Assembly: GCA_003551705.1 (NCBI GenBank)
Contig: PUNJ01000098.1
Coordinates: forward strand, 1 to 35,682
From: Chloroflexota bacterium
Lineage (GTDB): Bacteria; Chloroflexota; Dehalococcoidia; UBA2247; RBG-13-53-26
Length of the DNA stretch: 35,682 bases
Reading direction: 5' to 3'
Every line of letters starts with the position of its first letter. Position 1 is the first letter of the stretch. Below the pieces are notes generated by a model. The model did no database searches, had not been told where the DNA came from, and saw nothing but the letters and a program-made list of their open reading frames with translations. The position numbers were made by a program, and so were the translations under genes. Positions 8,810 to 16,634 of this stretch are shown piece after piece.

Positions 8810-9118
8810 CTTCGTTCTAACCTTCCTCCTGGCGGCAGGGGTGATCAGGTCAAGCCAAGGGGCATACCTATAAGTATAGGCCCCTCTGTACGGCAGCAGA
8901 CTACATGCAAACCTGACTATCAGGTACACGTGCTCCGGAAGTCCAGCTGCCACTCCCTTATAAAAAATTATCAACAGCCTCTGTAGCGGCCAGCTTCCGT
9001 CTAAATGCTTATGCAGGTAGGCAAATCTACCAACCTGGCCCGTCTGTTTCCGTAGCATTTCTGGCATGTGCCAGCTTGAATTTCACGGCCTCGCCTGACT
9101 TTCCTGCGCCGGGAACCA
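8810..9118. other. Intergenic region between kinase and acs, with a leader hairpin
   Basis: No independent gene is supported. A stem-loop at 8859-8884 (GGGGC pairing GCCCC, then ATAC pairing GTAT across a two-base bulge) would lie in the acs mRNA leader, about 50 bases before the start. It has no T-tract, so it may be a leader structure rather than a terminator. The open acs frame across this region appears fortuitous. Confidence 0.4.
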
Positions 9119-11125
9119 TCACAATGAGCAGCGTAGCGGTAATTCAACACTTATCGTCGTGCCCTTTCCGGGGGCGGCACTGATACTTGTTGTGGCACCC
9201 ATGAGCCGGGCACGTTCCTGCATGCCGACCAGTCCCAGTTTCCCCAACCTCGTCAGGTCCCCAACAGAAGACGGCAATTCAAAACCCCTGCCATTGTCGC
9301 TGATCGTGATTCTTACACTAGCCGGTTCAAACTGCACCAAGACCTCAGCCCTGGTGGCTCCGGAATGTCGACAAACATTATGCAGGGCTTCCTGCGCGAT
9401 GCGAAATAGCATGAGTTCCGCATCCTTAGGCAAACGGTGTTCTATCCCCTCCATCAGGGTCTCTATTGGTATCGTTGAATACCCGGACAGGTCTGAGGCC
9501 AGCCACTGAATGGCAGGCAACAGGCCGAGACGATCGAGAGTAGGCGGGCGCAGCCCCTGGCTTAACCTCCTGACGCCCTGCATGATGGCGTTTGTATCCT
9601 GCCAGAGGTCCTCCAGCGCCTCTTTCCTCTCAGCCCTCAAGTCCTCACAAGATGCCAGGTTATCCAGTTGGCGCGAAAGTACGACGAGGGCCTGAATGGT
9701 GTCGTCATGGAGTTCATGAGCAATCCGGTTTCGTTCCTCTTCCTGGGCCTTGGTCACTTCTCCCAGATAGAAATTAAGGTTTTCCCGCATGCGGATCTCT
9801 TCGGTCACATCCCTGGATATATTCTGGAAGCCAATGACCGTACCATCCTGGTACACTGGACTGGTGGTCAGTTTGAGTGTAGCTTCGGAGGCATCCTTTC
9901 TGATAATCTTCTGTTCGTAGGGCTGATCTATCGGCTCATTAATTAGCAGTTTCTGCCGCATCTGCATGGCCAGCGCCAAACCTTCTCTAGGCAGGAACTG
10001 CTTTACGTTGATCCCTATTAATTCGGACATGCCATAGCCCGTTTGTGTCTCGCAGGCTTTGTTGGCAACGGTGATATTGCCCTGAAGATCGTGGACCCAG
10101 ATGGCATCGTTGGCATTTTCAAACAGACCCCTGTAATTCCTTTCCGATACGGCCAGGCGTTCGAGAGCCTGTCTTTCGTTCTCATACAGCCGGGCATTCT
10201 CTATGGCAATGCCCACCTGATTGGCAATGCCTGTGAGCAATTCCACCTCTTCATTGGTGAAGTGGCGGCAGTGGTTCATCATGATGCAAAGTATGCCCAT
10301 AACATTACCCTTTGACTTCATGGGTACACTTAGCAGAGAACCCACATCAAAGTCCTCCGCAGTATGTAACGCATTCGATGTGCTGGTGGAAGCGTTTTCA
10401 ACGTATAAAGGCTCTCCGGTTTGGGCTACCCGGCCGTTGAATCTGGTCCCCATCTGGATGACCTTGGCCCTTTCAGCAAAAGTGTTCGGGACGCCCCGAT
10501 GAGCCGCCAAGACCAGGTTTGTTCCCGCCTGGGGGACCAGATAAACCAGGGCAGCCTTGACCTCCATGACTTCCATAACGTTCTCGGTGGCCTTGTCAAG
10601 TACCTCTTCCAGTTGCAAGGATTGCGAGAGTATCGTCGAAGTCCTATTCAACGCGGCCAATCGCTTCTCGTTTTCCTTGATAAGGTCTATCTGAGAGCGA
10701 AGCGTGCTCTCGGCCGTTTCCAGTCTTGCGCGCCGCTCACGTTCTTTCTTCAGAGAATCGAAGGAAATAGCCACAATATTGCCCATAATAAATACGGCAA
10801 CCGCCTCGAAAAAGGCTTCCATGGGGGCGTGGGACATGAATAGTGCCCGCGGCAGCATGCAGGCAAGAGCCAGCAGGGATACGGCAAAAGCCGCGTGGCG
10901 GCCGAAAAGGAATACCGACCATATGATAGGCACGAGATAACCGATTCGCTCGAAGGTATGGCGGCTTACACCAAACTCCGAAAGCCAGTCGGAGAGAAAG
11001 GCGGGATGTGCAAATTGCTCTCGATAATGGGGAAAGGTTATGAGAACCACCAGAACAAACAAGAGCCAGAAACCGGGGTGTCTTAGGGTCCTCGTGAGCC
11101 AGCCACGACTAGTTATTGCCAACAT
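9119..11125 (-). CDS. Membrane sensor histidine kinase, GAF-PAS-HisKA_3-HATPase
   Basis: This 668-residue kinase is of the NarX/DegS type. The N-terminus has several hydrophobic segments (about residues 15-120), then a coiled linker, a GAF domain (about 165-315), a PAS domain (about 333-445) with NANDAIWVHD, and a HisKA_3 dimerisation helix with ELHDDTIQ. The predicted phosphorylated residue is H473. The ATPase domain follows, with DNGRGFEL and GLVGMQERARLMGA. The ligand of the GAF and PAS domains cannot be read from sequence. It lies 26 bases downstream of its response regulator on the same strand, a classical pair. The ATG at 11125 lacks a strong ribosome binding site, consistent with coupling to the upstream gene. 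Confidence 0.9.
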   Translation of the reverse strand: MLAITSRGWLTRTLRHPGFWLLFVLVVLITFPHYREQFAHPAFLSDWLSEFGVSRHTFERIGYLVPIIWSVFLFGRHAAFAVSLLALACMLPRALFMSHAPMEAFFEAVAVFIMGNIVAISFDSLKKERERRARLETAESTLRSQIDLIKENEKRLAALNRTSTILSQSLQLEEVLDKATENVMEVMEVKAALVYLVPQAGTNLVLAAHRGVPNTFAERAKVIQMGTRFNGRVAQTGEPLYVENASTSTSNALHTAEDFDVGSLLSVPMKSKGNVMGILCIMMNHCRHFTNEEVELLTGIANQVGIAIENARLYENERQALERLAVSERNYRGLFENANDAIWVHDLQGNITVANKACETQTGYGMSELIGINVKQFLPREGLALAMQMRQKLLINEPIDQPYEQKIIRKDASEATLKLTTSPVYQDGTVIGFQNISRDVTEEIRMRENLNFYLGEVTKAQEEERNRIAHELHDDTIQALVVLSRQLDNLASCEDLRAERKEALEDLWQDTNAIMQGVRRLSQGLRPPTLDRLGLLPAIQWLASDLSGYSTIPIETLMEGIEHRLPKDAELMLFRIAQEALHNVCRHSGATRAEVLVQFEPASVRITISDNGRGFELPSSVGDLTRLGKLGLVGMQERARLMGATTSISAAPGKGTTISVELPLRCSL

Positions 11126-11151
11126 TGCAGTTACTTTGCTTCGCAGGCCAT

Positions 11152-11817
11152 CTAGGGAATGTCATCCAGAGTGATCCATCCCTCCTTGAGCCCGCGTACA
11201 ACAGCCTCGGTCCTTGAGACCACCTGTAGCTTATTGAAGATGTGCGTAAGATGTCCTTGCACGGTCCTTATGCTCAGGCAAAGCTCCTCGGCTATATCAC
11301 GGTTGCTCAACCCGCGGGTGGCCAGCTTCAGAATCTCCCGCTCCCGCTGGCTCAACGTCTCCAAGCTTCCCTGTTTCTTCGGCTTCTGTGACGTCGATAC
11401 GAAGCGGTCCAGGACCTTTCGAGCAATGGACGGATGCAATACCGATTCCCCGGCGTAAACGGCTTTCACAGCTTCCACCAATTCACGTCCCCGCACGTCT
11501 TTCAGCAAATAACCAGCGGCTCCAGCCTCCAGCAGGTTGAAAACAAATTCGTCGTCGTCGTAGGCGCTCAGGATCAGGACAGTGATCTCAGGACAGTTGT
11601 TCTTGATCTGTTTTGTAGTCTCCACGCCGTCGAGCAGAGGCATTGAGATGTCTATTATGGCTACGTCCGGCTTGAGCCGGCTCGCCATCTCTATGGCTTC
11701 GAGCCCGTTTGTAGCATCGGCGATCACGACCAGACCGGGTTCTTGCTCAAGGATACGACGCGTACCCTCACGAACAACGGCGTGGTCATCCGCAATCATA
11801 ACCTTGATGTAGCTCAT
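11152..11817 (-). CDS. NarL/FixJ-family response regulator
   Basis: This is a 221-residue protein. The receiver domain has the acidic pair DD at 10-11, phospho-acceptor D56 (IIDISMP), and the conserved Thr/Ser and Lys (LLKD) further on. The C-terminal LuxR-type helix-turn-helix is clear (LSQREREILKLATRGLSNRD, then SIRTVQGHLTHIF). It should bind DNA as a dimer when phosphorylated by the adjacent kinase. The start at 11817 is preferred: MSYIKVMIADDH is a standard N-terminus and AAGGGA lies eight bases upstream. The frame is open to 11874 without further support. Targets are unknown. Confidence 0.93.
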   Translation of the reverse strand: MSYIKVMIADDHAVVREGTRRILEQEPGLVVIADATNGLEAIEMASRLKPDVAIIDISMPLLDGVETTKQIKNNCPEITVLILSAYDDDEFVFNLLEAGAAGYLLKDVRGRELVEAVKAVYAGESVLHPSIARKVLDRFVSTSQKPKKQGSLETLSQREREILKLATRGLSNRDIAEELCLSIRTVQGHLTHIFNKLQVVSRTEAVVRGLKEGWITLDDIP

Positions 11818-12075
11818 TCCTGAGTTCCCTTGGAGAATCCTATGGTAACACAGGTTGAGCCCAAACACAAACAAGTCCTATGTTGACCCTAGTCTTGTTG
11901 GATATCCGGGAACGTCAGGCGGATGCCGGTTATGCTATCAAGCCCCTTTGTTCCAGCAATCACCTTGTACACGGAGATTCTCGCAACAAGAGCGTATTCA
12001 ACTACCTTGGTCTGCTACTTGCCGTATGGGTTCGGCCGTTACGCAGCCAAGGTTGCCAGCCAAGTCCTCTTATTC

Positions 12076-12195
12076 CTAGTGTTGTCCGGTTTTTGGCCGG
12101 CCAGCGTCACTGATGTTGGTAAACCACACAGCAAGCACCGGTATGAGGAACAACGGTACCGCAATTACTACAGCAAGAATAACGTACCATTCCAT
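12076..12195 (-). CDS. Single-pass membrane microprotein (39 aa), paralogue of 1039-1212
   Basis: This frame is short but well supported: a strong GAGGAGGAAGG ribosome binding site ends about four bases before the ATG at 12195. The 39 residues start MEWYVILAVV and form one hydrophobic helix (about 4-25) containing P14 and P19, with W3 and W24 at its ends, and a short polar tail. Ungapped alignment to the microprotein at 1039 gives 12 identities in 24 positions, including both prolines and both tryptophans. The tail is much shorter and lacks the Arg-rich segment. It lies about 260 bases upstream of the response regulator on the same strand. The function is unknown. Confidence 0.65.
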   Translation of the reverse strand: MEWYVILAVVIAVPLFLIPVLAVWFTNISDAGRPKTGQH

Positions 12196-12584
12196 AGGCC
12201 TTCCTCCTCTGACCCTCGGGTCTACGCTTTATCGAGACTAATCTATCAGACTCGCCCGGATATGACGCCCGTCTTTATACTCGGCGCAGACTCCACGAGA
12301 CAAGCATTATGGCTTATCGTGCCTGCGAAACAGATGGCCGTCCTTATCATATTCCATGATACAAAAGATGGTCATTGATGGCAACCGGGCAGGCATTATC
12401 TTGCTCTGGACCAGACTTGGAATAGGAAGAGGCAGGTGCACCGACCAGTGACACCTGCCTCGTTGCTGGAGGGAACCCTTGCCTGGAACCCCTTAGGATA
12501 GATGGTCTGGTATCTTACCCTCAGGAAGCCCCAGGCAAAGCTATACCCTCAGGCCTTCATGGACACCAACGCCTGGATAATCGT
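12196..12584. other. Intergenic stretch with one hairpin
   Basis: I see no supported gene. A 10-bp perfect stem (12429-12438 with 12452-12461) lacks a good T-tract on the plus strand but has a pyrimidine-rich run on the minus-strand side. It could therefore terminate the minus-strand gene at 12585-12857. Short direct repeats (GGAACCC, ACCCTCAGG) occur near 12474-12570. Confidence 0.4.
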
Positions 12585-12857
12585 CTAGTTAGTGAAGGTC
12601 CGGAAGAGGTCTTCGATCTGTGCCAGTATGTCTCTCTCCGGCCTGGTCTCTCTGCCGCCACTCCTCAACCAATCGAGATACTGGTCCTTGTCCGGCCTTA
12701 TGCAGCTTTTCAGATCATTGTGAAAGACTTTCGTTGCTCCGCACTGTTCGCAGACACCCCGGCTGGTGCTGGCGTTTGCTCCTTCGATTAACCAGTAATG
12801 CTTGCAAGTGTGTTTTCCTAACCGCATCTCTCTGAAGGTTGCCACTTTCTCGACCAT
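12585..12857 (-). CDS. Small Cys/His-containing hypothetical protein, probable zinc binding
   Basis: This is a 90-residue protein starting MVEKVATFREMRLG, with a clear AGGAGG ribosome binding site six bases before the ATG. A CKHYWLIE segment, then GVCEQCGATKVFHN, places a Cys-His pair and a CxxC about 17 residues apart, consistent with one zinc site. The same CxHxWxIE...GxCxxCG pattern is familiar to me from small uncharacterised proteins in Chloroflexota and Actinobacteriota. The remaining C-terminal half is charged and helical. It is monocistronic and the function is unknown. Confidence 0.75.
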   Translation of the reverse strand: MVEKVATFREMRLGKHTCKHYWLIEGANASTSRGVCEQCGATKVFHNDLKSCIRPDKDQYLDWLRSGGRETRPERDILAQIEDLFRTFTN

Positions 12858-13096
12858 TCTGTACCTCCTCTAGTCTACCTTCACCCGACGCACCAGTTTC
12901 CTCAGCCACCAGACTTCGTTTTGATAGATTGTAATTAGAAAAGCATCCATCTTGCATCAGCCAAACCGCGCCGATACCTTGGCGAAAAAGTCCATCTATG
13001 ACGTTAGATTTCTGGATTCGACTAAGCAATCCATGCAAGACCCCGATCCACCTATGAGAGTATCATGGAGCCTTGTCCATAAGTACCCTTTAACAC

Positions 13097-13141
13097 CGAG
13101 ATGGGCAAGTGTCCTTCCTGACAAGGGACCATACCATCTCG
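13097..13141. ncRNA. Candidate structured RNA element (hairpin with internal stem)
   Basis: CGAGATGG (13097-13104) pairs perfectly with CCATCTCG (13134-13141). Inside, GTCC (13111-13114) pairs with GGAC (13126-13129), giving a two-stage stem. There is no T-tract on either side, which argues against a simple terminator. The strand is unknown. No family is recognised. Confidence 0.3.
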
Positions 13142-13348
13142 CCAAACCTGCTTTCAATGGGGAAGGCGGCAACCGGACTTACCCGACCAACATCGTGTAC
13201 CGGTCTCCGGCATATGTTCTAGGCTATTTGTGCACCTTGCTGCCGAGATTTTTACACGGCAATAAGTATAAAAGCGGTAGAAGCAGAGTGGACTCTGCTG
13301 GTAATATGGGGCCAGAAGACGCAATCTCCACAACAGTTGATAACCCGC

Positions 13349-13415
13349 AGTGGAGGGCAGGAAGAAGTACCATACACCGACATTTGTCGGTCTAAGCCTC
13401 CCCCTGCCCTCCACT
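13349..13415 (+). terminator. Long perfect hairpin: terminator, small RNA or MITE-like palindrome
   Basis: A perfect 13-bp stem (13349-13361 with 13403-13415) encloses 41 bases that contain a second perfect stem, CCGACA (13378-13383) with TGTCGG (13386-13391). CTCTTTG follows on the plus strand, a weak T-tract. No gene upstream on the plus strand explains it as a terminator, so a small RNA ending here or a tiny palindromic repeat are alternatives. Confidence 0.4.
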
Positions 13416-13597
13416 CTCTTTGTACCGCCATTTACCACGAACCATGTAACGGCTAGTGCCGGCTAACACCACGAACTTTGGATCGCTTTCACCAGGCCTT
13501 TGACAACCCTGGCAACGATTCGTGTCATCATCGCAGTTCATATAAAAAGCTTGTATACTATACCCCAAGTTCGCACCTTGGCATTGCAGGAGGCAAA

Positions 13598-16051
13598 ATG
13601 GACTTGGCCAAGTACACTATCCCAGCCAATCAATTGAGATGGACATGCGACCCCTGCCATTTCGACTTCAATTGCACAAAGAACCTGGCACCCCTCCAGG
13701 AGTTCATCGGCCAAGACAGGGCCATAGGCGCCATACAATTCGGTCTGTCAATGGACCATGACGGCTACAACATTTACGTGGCCGGCCTTACGGGCACCGG
13801 CAAGAACTCGGTGGTCAAGAGCTACATCGAAAAGCTGGTTGCCGAGAGGCAGGCTGGCCAAAACGCCTACTATCCTAAAGATTGGTGTTATCTTCACAAT
13901 TTCGTTGATCATGACCGGCCAAAGGCACTAAGCCTGCCCCAGGGCCAGGGAAGGCTGCTGCGCCAGGCTGTGCAAGACCTCCTGCGCAACCTGAAGGAAG
14001 AATTCGCCAGAGCCTTCTCCAGCCAGGAGTATCAGGCGCAGAAACGCGCCATAGCCGAGGAGGGTCAATCGGAACAACAACGACTGTTCAAGGAGATTGA
14101 GAACGAAGCACACCAGAAGGGCTTCTCCATACAGATCACCTCTGTCGGTCCCAGTGTTATTCCCCTCAAGGACGGCAAACCTTATTCGCAACCTGATATA
14201 GCCGGCCTGGAGGAGAGCGAGCGTGAGGAAATACAGGCCAAGCTGTCAGAGTTGATGAAGAAGCTCCAGGCCACGGTCGAACAGGCGCAGGAGATCGACA
14301 GGCTCACGGCTGGGAGGTTGGAGCACGTTGAAGACACGATGGCAGACCATATCATCTCCAGGCTCTTCGAATCCGTGGGGAAGAAATTTGCGTTCTCAGA
14401 AGATACCCTGGGCTACCTTGCTGATCTGCGGTCCTACACTTTCCAGAATATGGACGTTTTCAAGGTGATCGAGACCGCTCAACCCAACCAGCCTGGCCCA
14501 GGCATCACACTAGATAGAGACCGGGACCCGTTTCTTCCCTTCCAGGTCAACGTGTTTGTGGACAACAGCCTGACTCAGGGCCCCCCGGTGGTAGTGGAGT
14601 CAAACCCCAGCTACACAAATCTCTTCGGCATGATAGAGCGTCGTTTTCTCATGGGAGGATACCTGACAGACCATACCATGTGCAAGACGGGGGCGCTCCA
14701 GCTTGCCAATGGCGGATATCTTCTTCTCAGTGCCCGGGACGTCATGATACATCCAGGGGTCTGGATGGCTCTAAAGAGAGCTCTTAAGACCAAAGAGATA
14801 AGAATCGAGGATCCGATGGAGGCCTTCGGACTCATGGCCCCCCAGGGTCTGAGGCCGCAACCCATACCCCTCGATGTCAAGGTAATGCTTATCGGTGACA
14901 GCCTGTTGTATCAAATGCTTTCAATTCATGACGAGGATTTCTGGGAGATATTCAAGGTCAAAGCCGATTTCAATTTCGAAGTCGACAAGACACCGGAAAA
15001 TATTATGGCCTATGCCTCATTCATTGCGGGGTTCTGCGAGGAAGGAGGACAACCCCACTTCGATCGTACCGGTGTAGCCAGGGTAGTTGAGTATGCCGCC
15101 CGGATCGTTGCCGACCAGGACAAGCTATCGACCAGATTTGCCTGGATAAAGGAACTAATCCGCGAGTCGGAGTATTGGGCAAGAAAAGACGGCGCCGACC
15201 TCGTAGCAGCGCGGCACGTCAATCGGGCACTGGCAGAACGCAGGTTCCGCCATGACCTTCCCAACGCCCGCCTCATCGATATGGTCAGGAACGGCACTGT
15301 CATGATCGACGTCCACGGCACCGCCGTGGGCCAGGTCAACGGTCTCAACGTTTACTTACTGGGTGATATGACCTTTGGCAGGCCCTCGCGCATAAGCTGC
15401 AGCACCTTCCTTGGCAGAGGTGGCATCATAAATATCGAAAGAGAGTCTCACCTGAGCGGCAACTTACATGACAAGGGAGTTCTAATACTAAGCGGCTACC
15501 TGGGAAGAACCTATGCCCAGAAGCAGGCGCTTTCAGTTTCTGCCAGCATATGCTTTGAACAGTCATATGAAGGGATCGATGGGGATAGCGCTTCGGCAGC
15601 CGAGCTGTGTACCATCCTTTCCAGCCTGTCTGGGATACCCATTAAACAGGGTATCGCCCTTACGGGCTCCATCAACCAGTCCGGTGAACTCCAACCCATT
15701 GGCGGAGTCAATTACAAGATCGAGGGCTTCTTCATGACCTGCCGAGAACTGGGATTGACAGGCAACCAAGGGGTCATAATTCCGCGCCGCAATATACGCA
15801 ACCTGATGCTAAGAGAGGAGGTTGTGGACGCAGTCAATCAGGGCCGGTTCCACATTTATGCCGTGGATCATATTGATGAGGCCATGCAAGTCCTGACCGG
15901 CAAGAAAGCTGGGCAGAGAAGAAAAGACGGCAGCTTCCCCAAGGGCAGCATAAATTTCATGGTGGAGACTCGTCTGAGAGAACTGTCAAAAAGGGAACAG
16001 AGGTCAGGTCCTGCAACCTCCGGCAAGCAAACAAGTCCAGACCAAGGATAG
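13598..16051 (+). CDS. LonB-like ATP-dependent protease (AAA_32 / Lon_C)
   Basis: This 817-residue protein belongs to the Lon-related family with a fused AAA+ module and a C-terminal Lon protease domain. Walker A is at 63-71 (GLTGTGKNS). A coiled-coil insertion follows at about 150-300. The serine-lysine dyad is S664 (GDSAS) and K707 (GGVNYKIEG), 43 residues apart, the same spacing as S679/K722 of E. coli Lon. The large N-terminal substrate domain of classical LonA is absent, as in this family. The start at 13598 is chosen from GGAGG five bases upstream; the frame is open to 13478 without support. A DPCHFDFNC segment near the N-terminus is typical of these proteins. It stands alone between non-coding DNA and the convergent dodecin gene. 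Confidence 0.9.
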   Translation: MDLAKYTIPANQLRWTCDPCHFDFNCTKNLAPLQEFIGQDRAIGAIQFGLSMDHDGYNIYVAGLTGTGKNSVVKSYIEKLVAERQAGQNAYYPKDWCYLHNFVDHDRPKALSLPQGQGRLLRQAVQDLLRNLKEEFARAFSSQEYQAQKRAIAEEGQSEQQRLFKEIENEAHQKGFSIQITSVGPSVIPLKDGKPYSQPDIAGLEESEREEIQAKLSELMKKLQATVEQAQEIDRLTAGRLEHVEDTMADHIISRLFESVGKKFAFSEDTLGYLADLRSYTFQNMDVFKVIETAQPNQPGPGITLDRDRDPFLPFQVNVFVDNSLTQGPPVVVESNPSYTNLFGMIERRFLMGGYLTDHTMCKTGALQLANGGYLLLSARDVMIHPGVWMALKRALKTKEIRIEDPMEAFGLMAPQGLRPQPIPLDVKVMLIGDSLLYQMLSIHDEDFWEIFKVKADFNFEVDKTPENIMAYASFIAGFCEEGGQPHFDRTGVARVVEYAARIVADQDKLSTRFAWIKELIRESEYWARKDGADLVAARHVNRALAERRFRHDLPNARLIDMVRNGTVMIDVHGTAVGQVNGLNVYLLGDMTFGRPSRISCSTFLGRGGIINIERESHLSGNLHDKGVLILSGYLGRTYAQKQALSVSASICFEQSYEGIDGDSASAAELCTILSSLSGIPIKQGIALTGSINQSGELQPIGGVNYKIEGFFMTCRELGLTGNQGVIIPRRNIRNLMLREEVVDAVNQGRFHIYAVDHIDEAMQVLTGKKAGQRRKDGSFPKGSINFMVETRLRELSKREQRSGPATSGKQTSPDQG

Positions 16052-16082
16052 GGACAGGGCCGTCCCCAAGACGACCCTGTCC
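16052..16082. terminator. Hairpin between convergent lonB-like and dodecin genes
   Basis: A 12-position stem (16052-16063 with 16071-16082) has one mismatch and a 7-base loop right after the protease stop. It is GC-rich, but an A/T-alternating rather than T-only tract follows. It is probably a terminator for the protease gene and possibly for the convergent gene too. Confidence 0.55.
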
Positions 16083-16134
16083 AAATATATATGAAATGGC
16101 GGGCCTGGCCTACCTTAGCCCGCCCATGATGAAA

Positions 16135-16350
16135 CTATTCTACGCCCTCATACTTGAAGGACAGCCTCAGTTTTGTTCGATAATTGATGACTTTCCCATT
16201 ATCGATCTGCATGTCCATTTCCACGATTTCCGCAATGCGAAGGTCCCTCAACGTCTTTGCCGCTTGTTCTACTGCCGAGGCGGCTGCTTTCTCCCACGAG
16301 TCAGGACTGGTCCCCACAAGTTCGATTATTTTGTAAACGCTATCAGGCAT
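16135..16350 (-). CDS. Dodecin family flavin-binding protein
   Basis: This 71-residue protein starting MPDSVYKIIELVGTS matches dodecins throughout: YKIIELVGTSPDSWEKA, then AAKTLRDLRIAEI, then YRTKLRLSFKYE. Dodecins form hollow dodecamers that bind and store flavins such as riboflavin, FMN or FAD. The conserved Trp of the flavin-stacking site (SWEKA) is present. The start at 16350 is supported by AAAGGAG four bases upstream; the longer frame to 16449 is not. It is monocistronic and convergent with the protease gene. Confidence 0.92.
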   Translation of the reverse strand: MPDSVYKIIELVGTSPDSWEKAAASAVEQAAKTLRDLRIAEIVEMDMQIDNGKVINYRTKLRLSFKYEGVE

Positions 16351-16634
16351 GGTTCTCCTTTCAGCAAACTCTATCCAGGCCAGACTTCTGCTTGCAAACT
16401 CATTAGCCAGGTTCATTGCAGCCTTGCGTATGCAGGCACGACTGGACAAGGAACGGAAGTCTCATCAGGTCCATCATAACGCGGACTGCTTAACAAAGCA
16501 GTTAATACTGGTGTCAAATTCGTCGCAGTTGCGTTACGCTTTGGAATTCAGGCACCACGCACAGCCAAGACTTCATCTTAGACGGTTACAACTGCAGAGC
16601 TGGGTATGGAACCAGGCGATTCAGAAGCCCTTTA

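Larger units (their letters stand above)
12858..13597. other. 740-base non-coding stretch upstream of lonB with two strong hairpins
   Basis: I find no convincing protein gene. Frames here are short, lack ribosome binding sites and have no domain character. Two RNA-like structures stand out (13097-13141 and 13349-13415, listed separately). A TATACT box at 13554-13559 may be the -10 of the protease promoter, but its -35 partner is poor. Confidence 0.5.

Noticed and set aside
8810-9067. N-terminal extension of acetyl-CoA synthetase
   Set aside because: The frame is open but has no family similarity, contains a hairpin-forming leader, and standard family length is reached from 8809.
11923-12378. 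151-aa plus-strand frame antisense to the second microprotein
   Set aside because: No start signal; the minus strand has a strong ribosome binding site and a homologue in the window.
12952-13395. 147-aa plus-strand frame in the non-coding stretch
   Set aside because: It spans both hairpins, has no ribosome binding site and no domain character.
16485-16502. ACTGCTT/AAGCAGT hairpin as terminator of the multi-PAS kinase
   Set aside because: It has a 7-bp stem but no T-tract in either direction, so there is no good support for termination.
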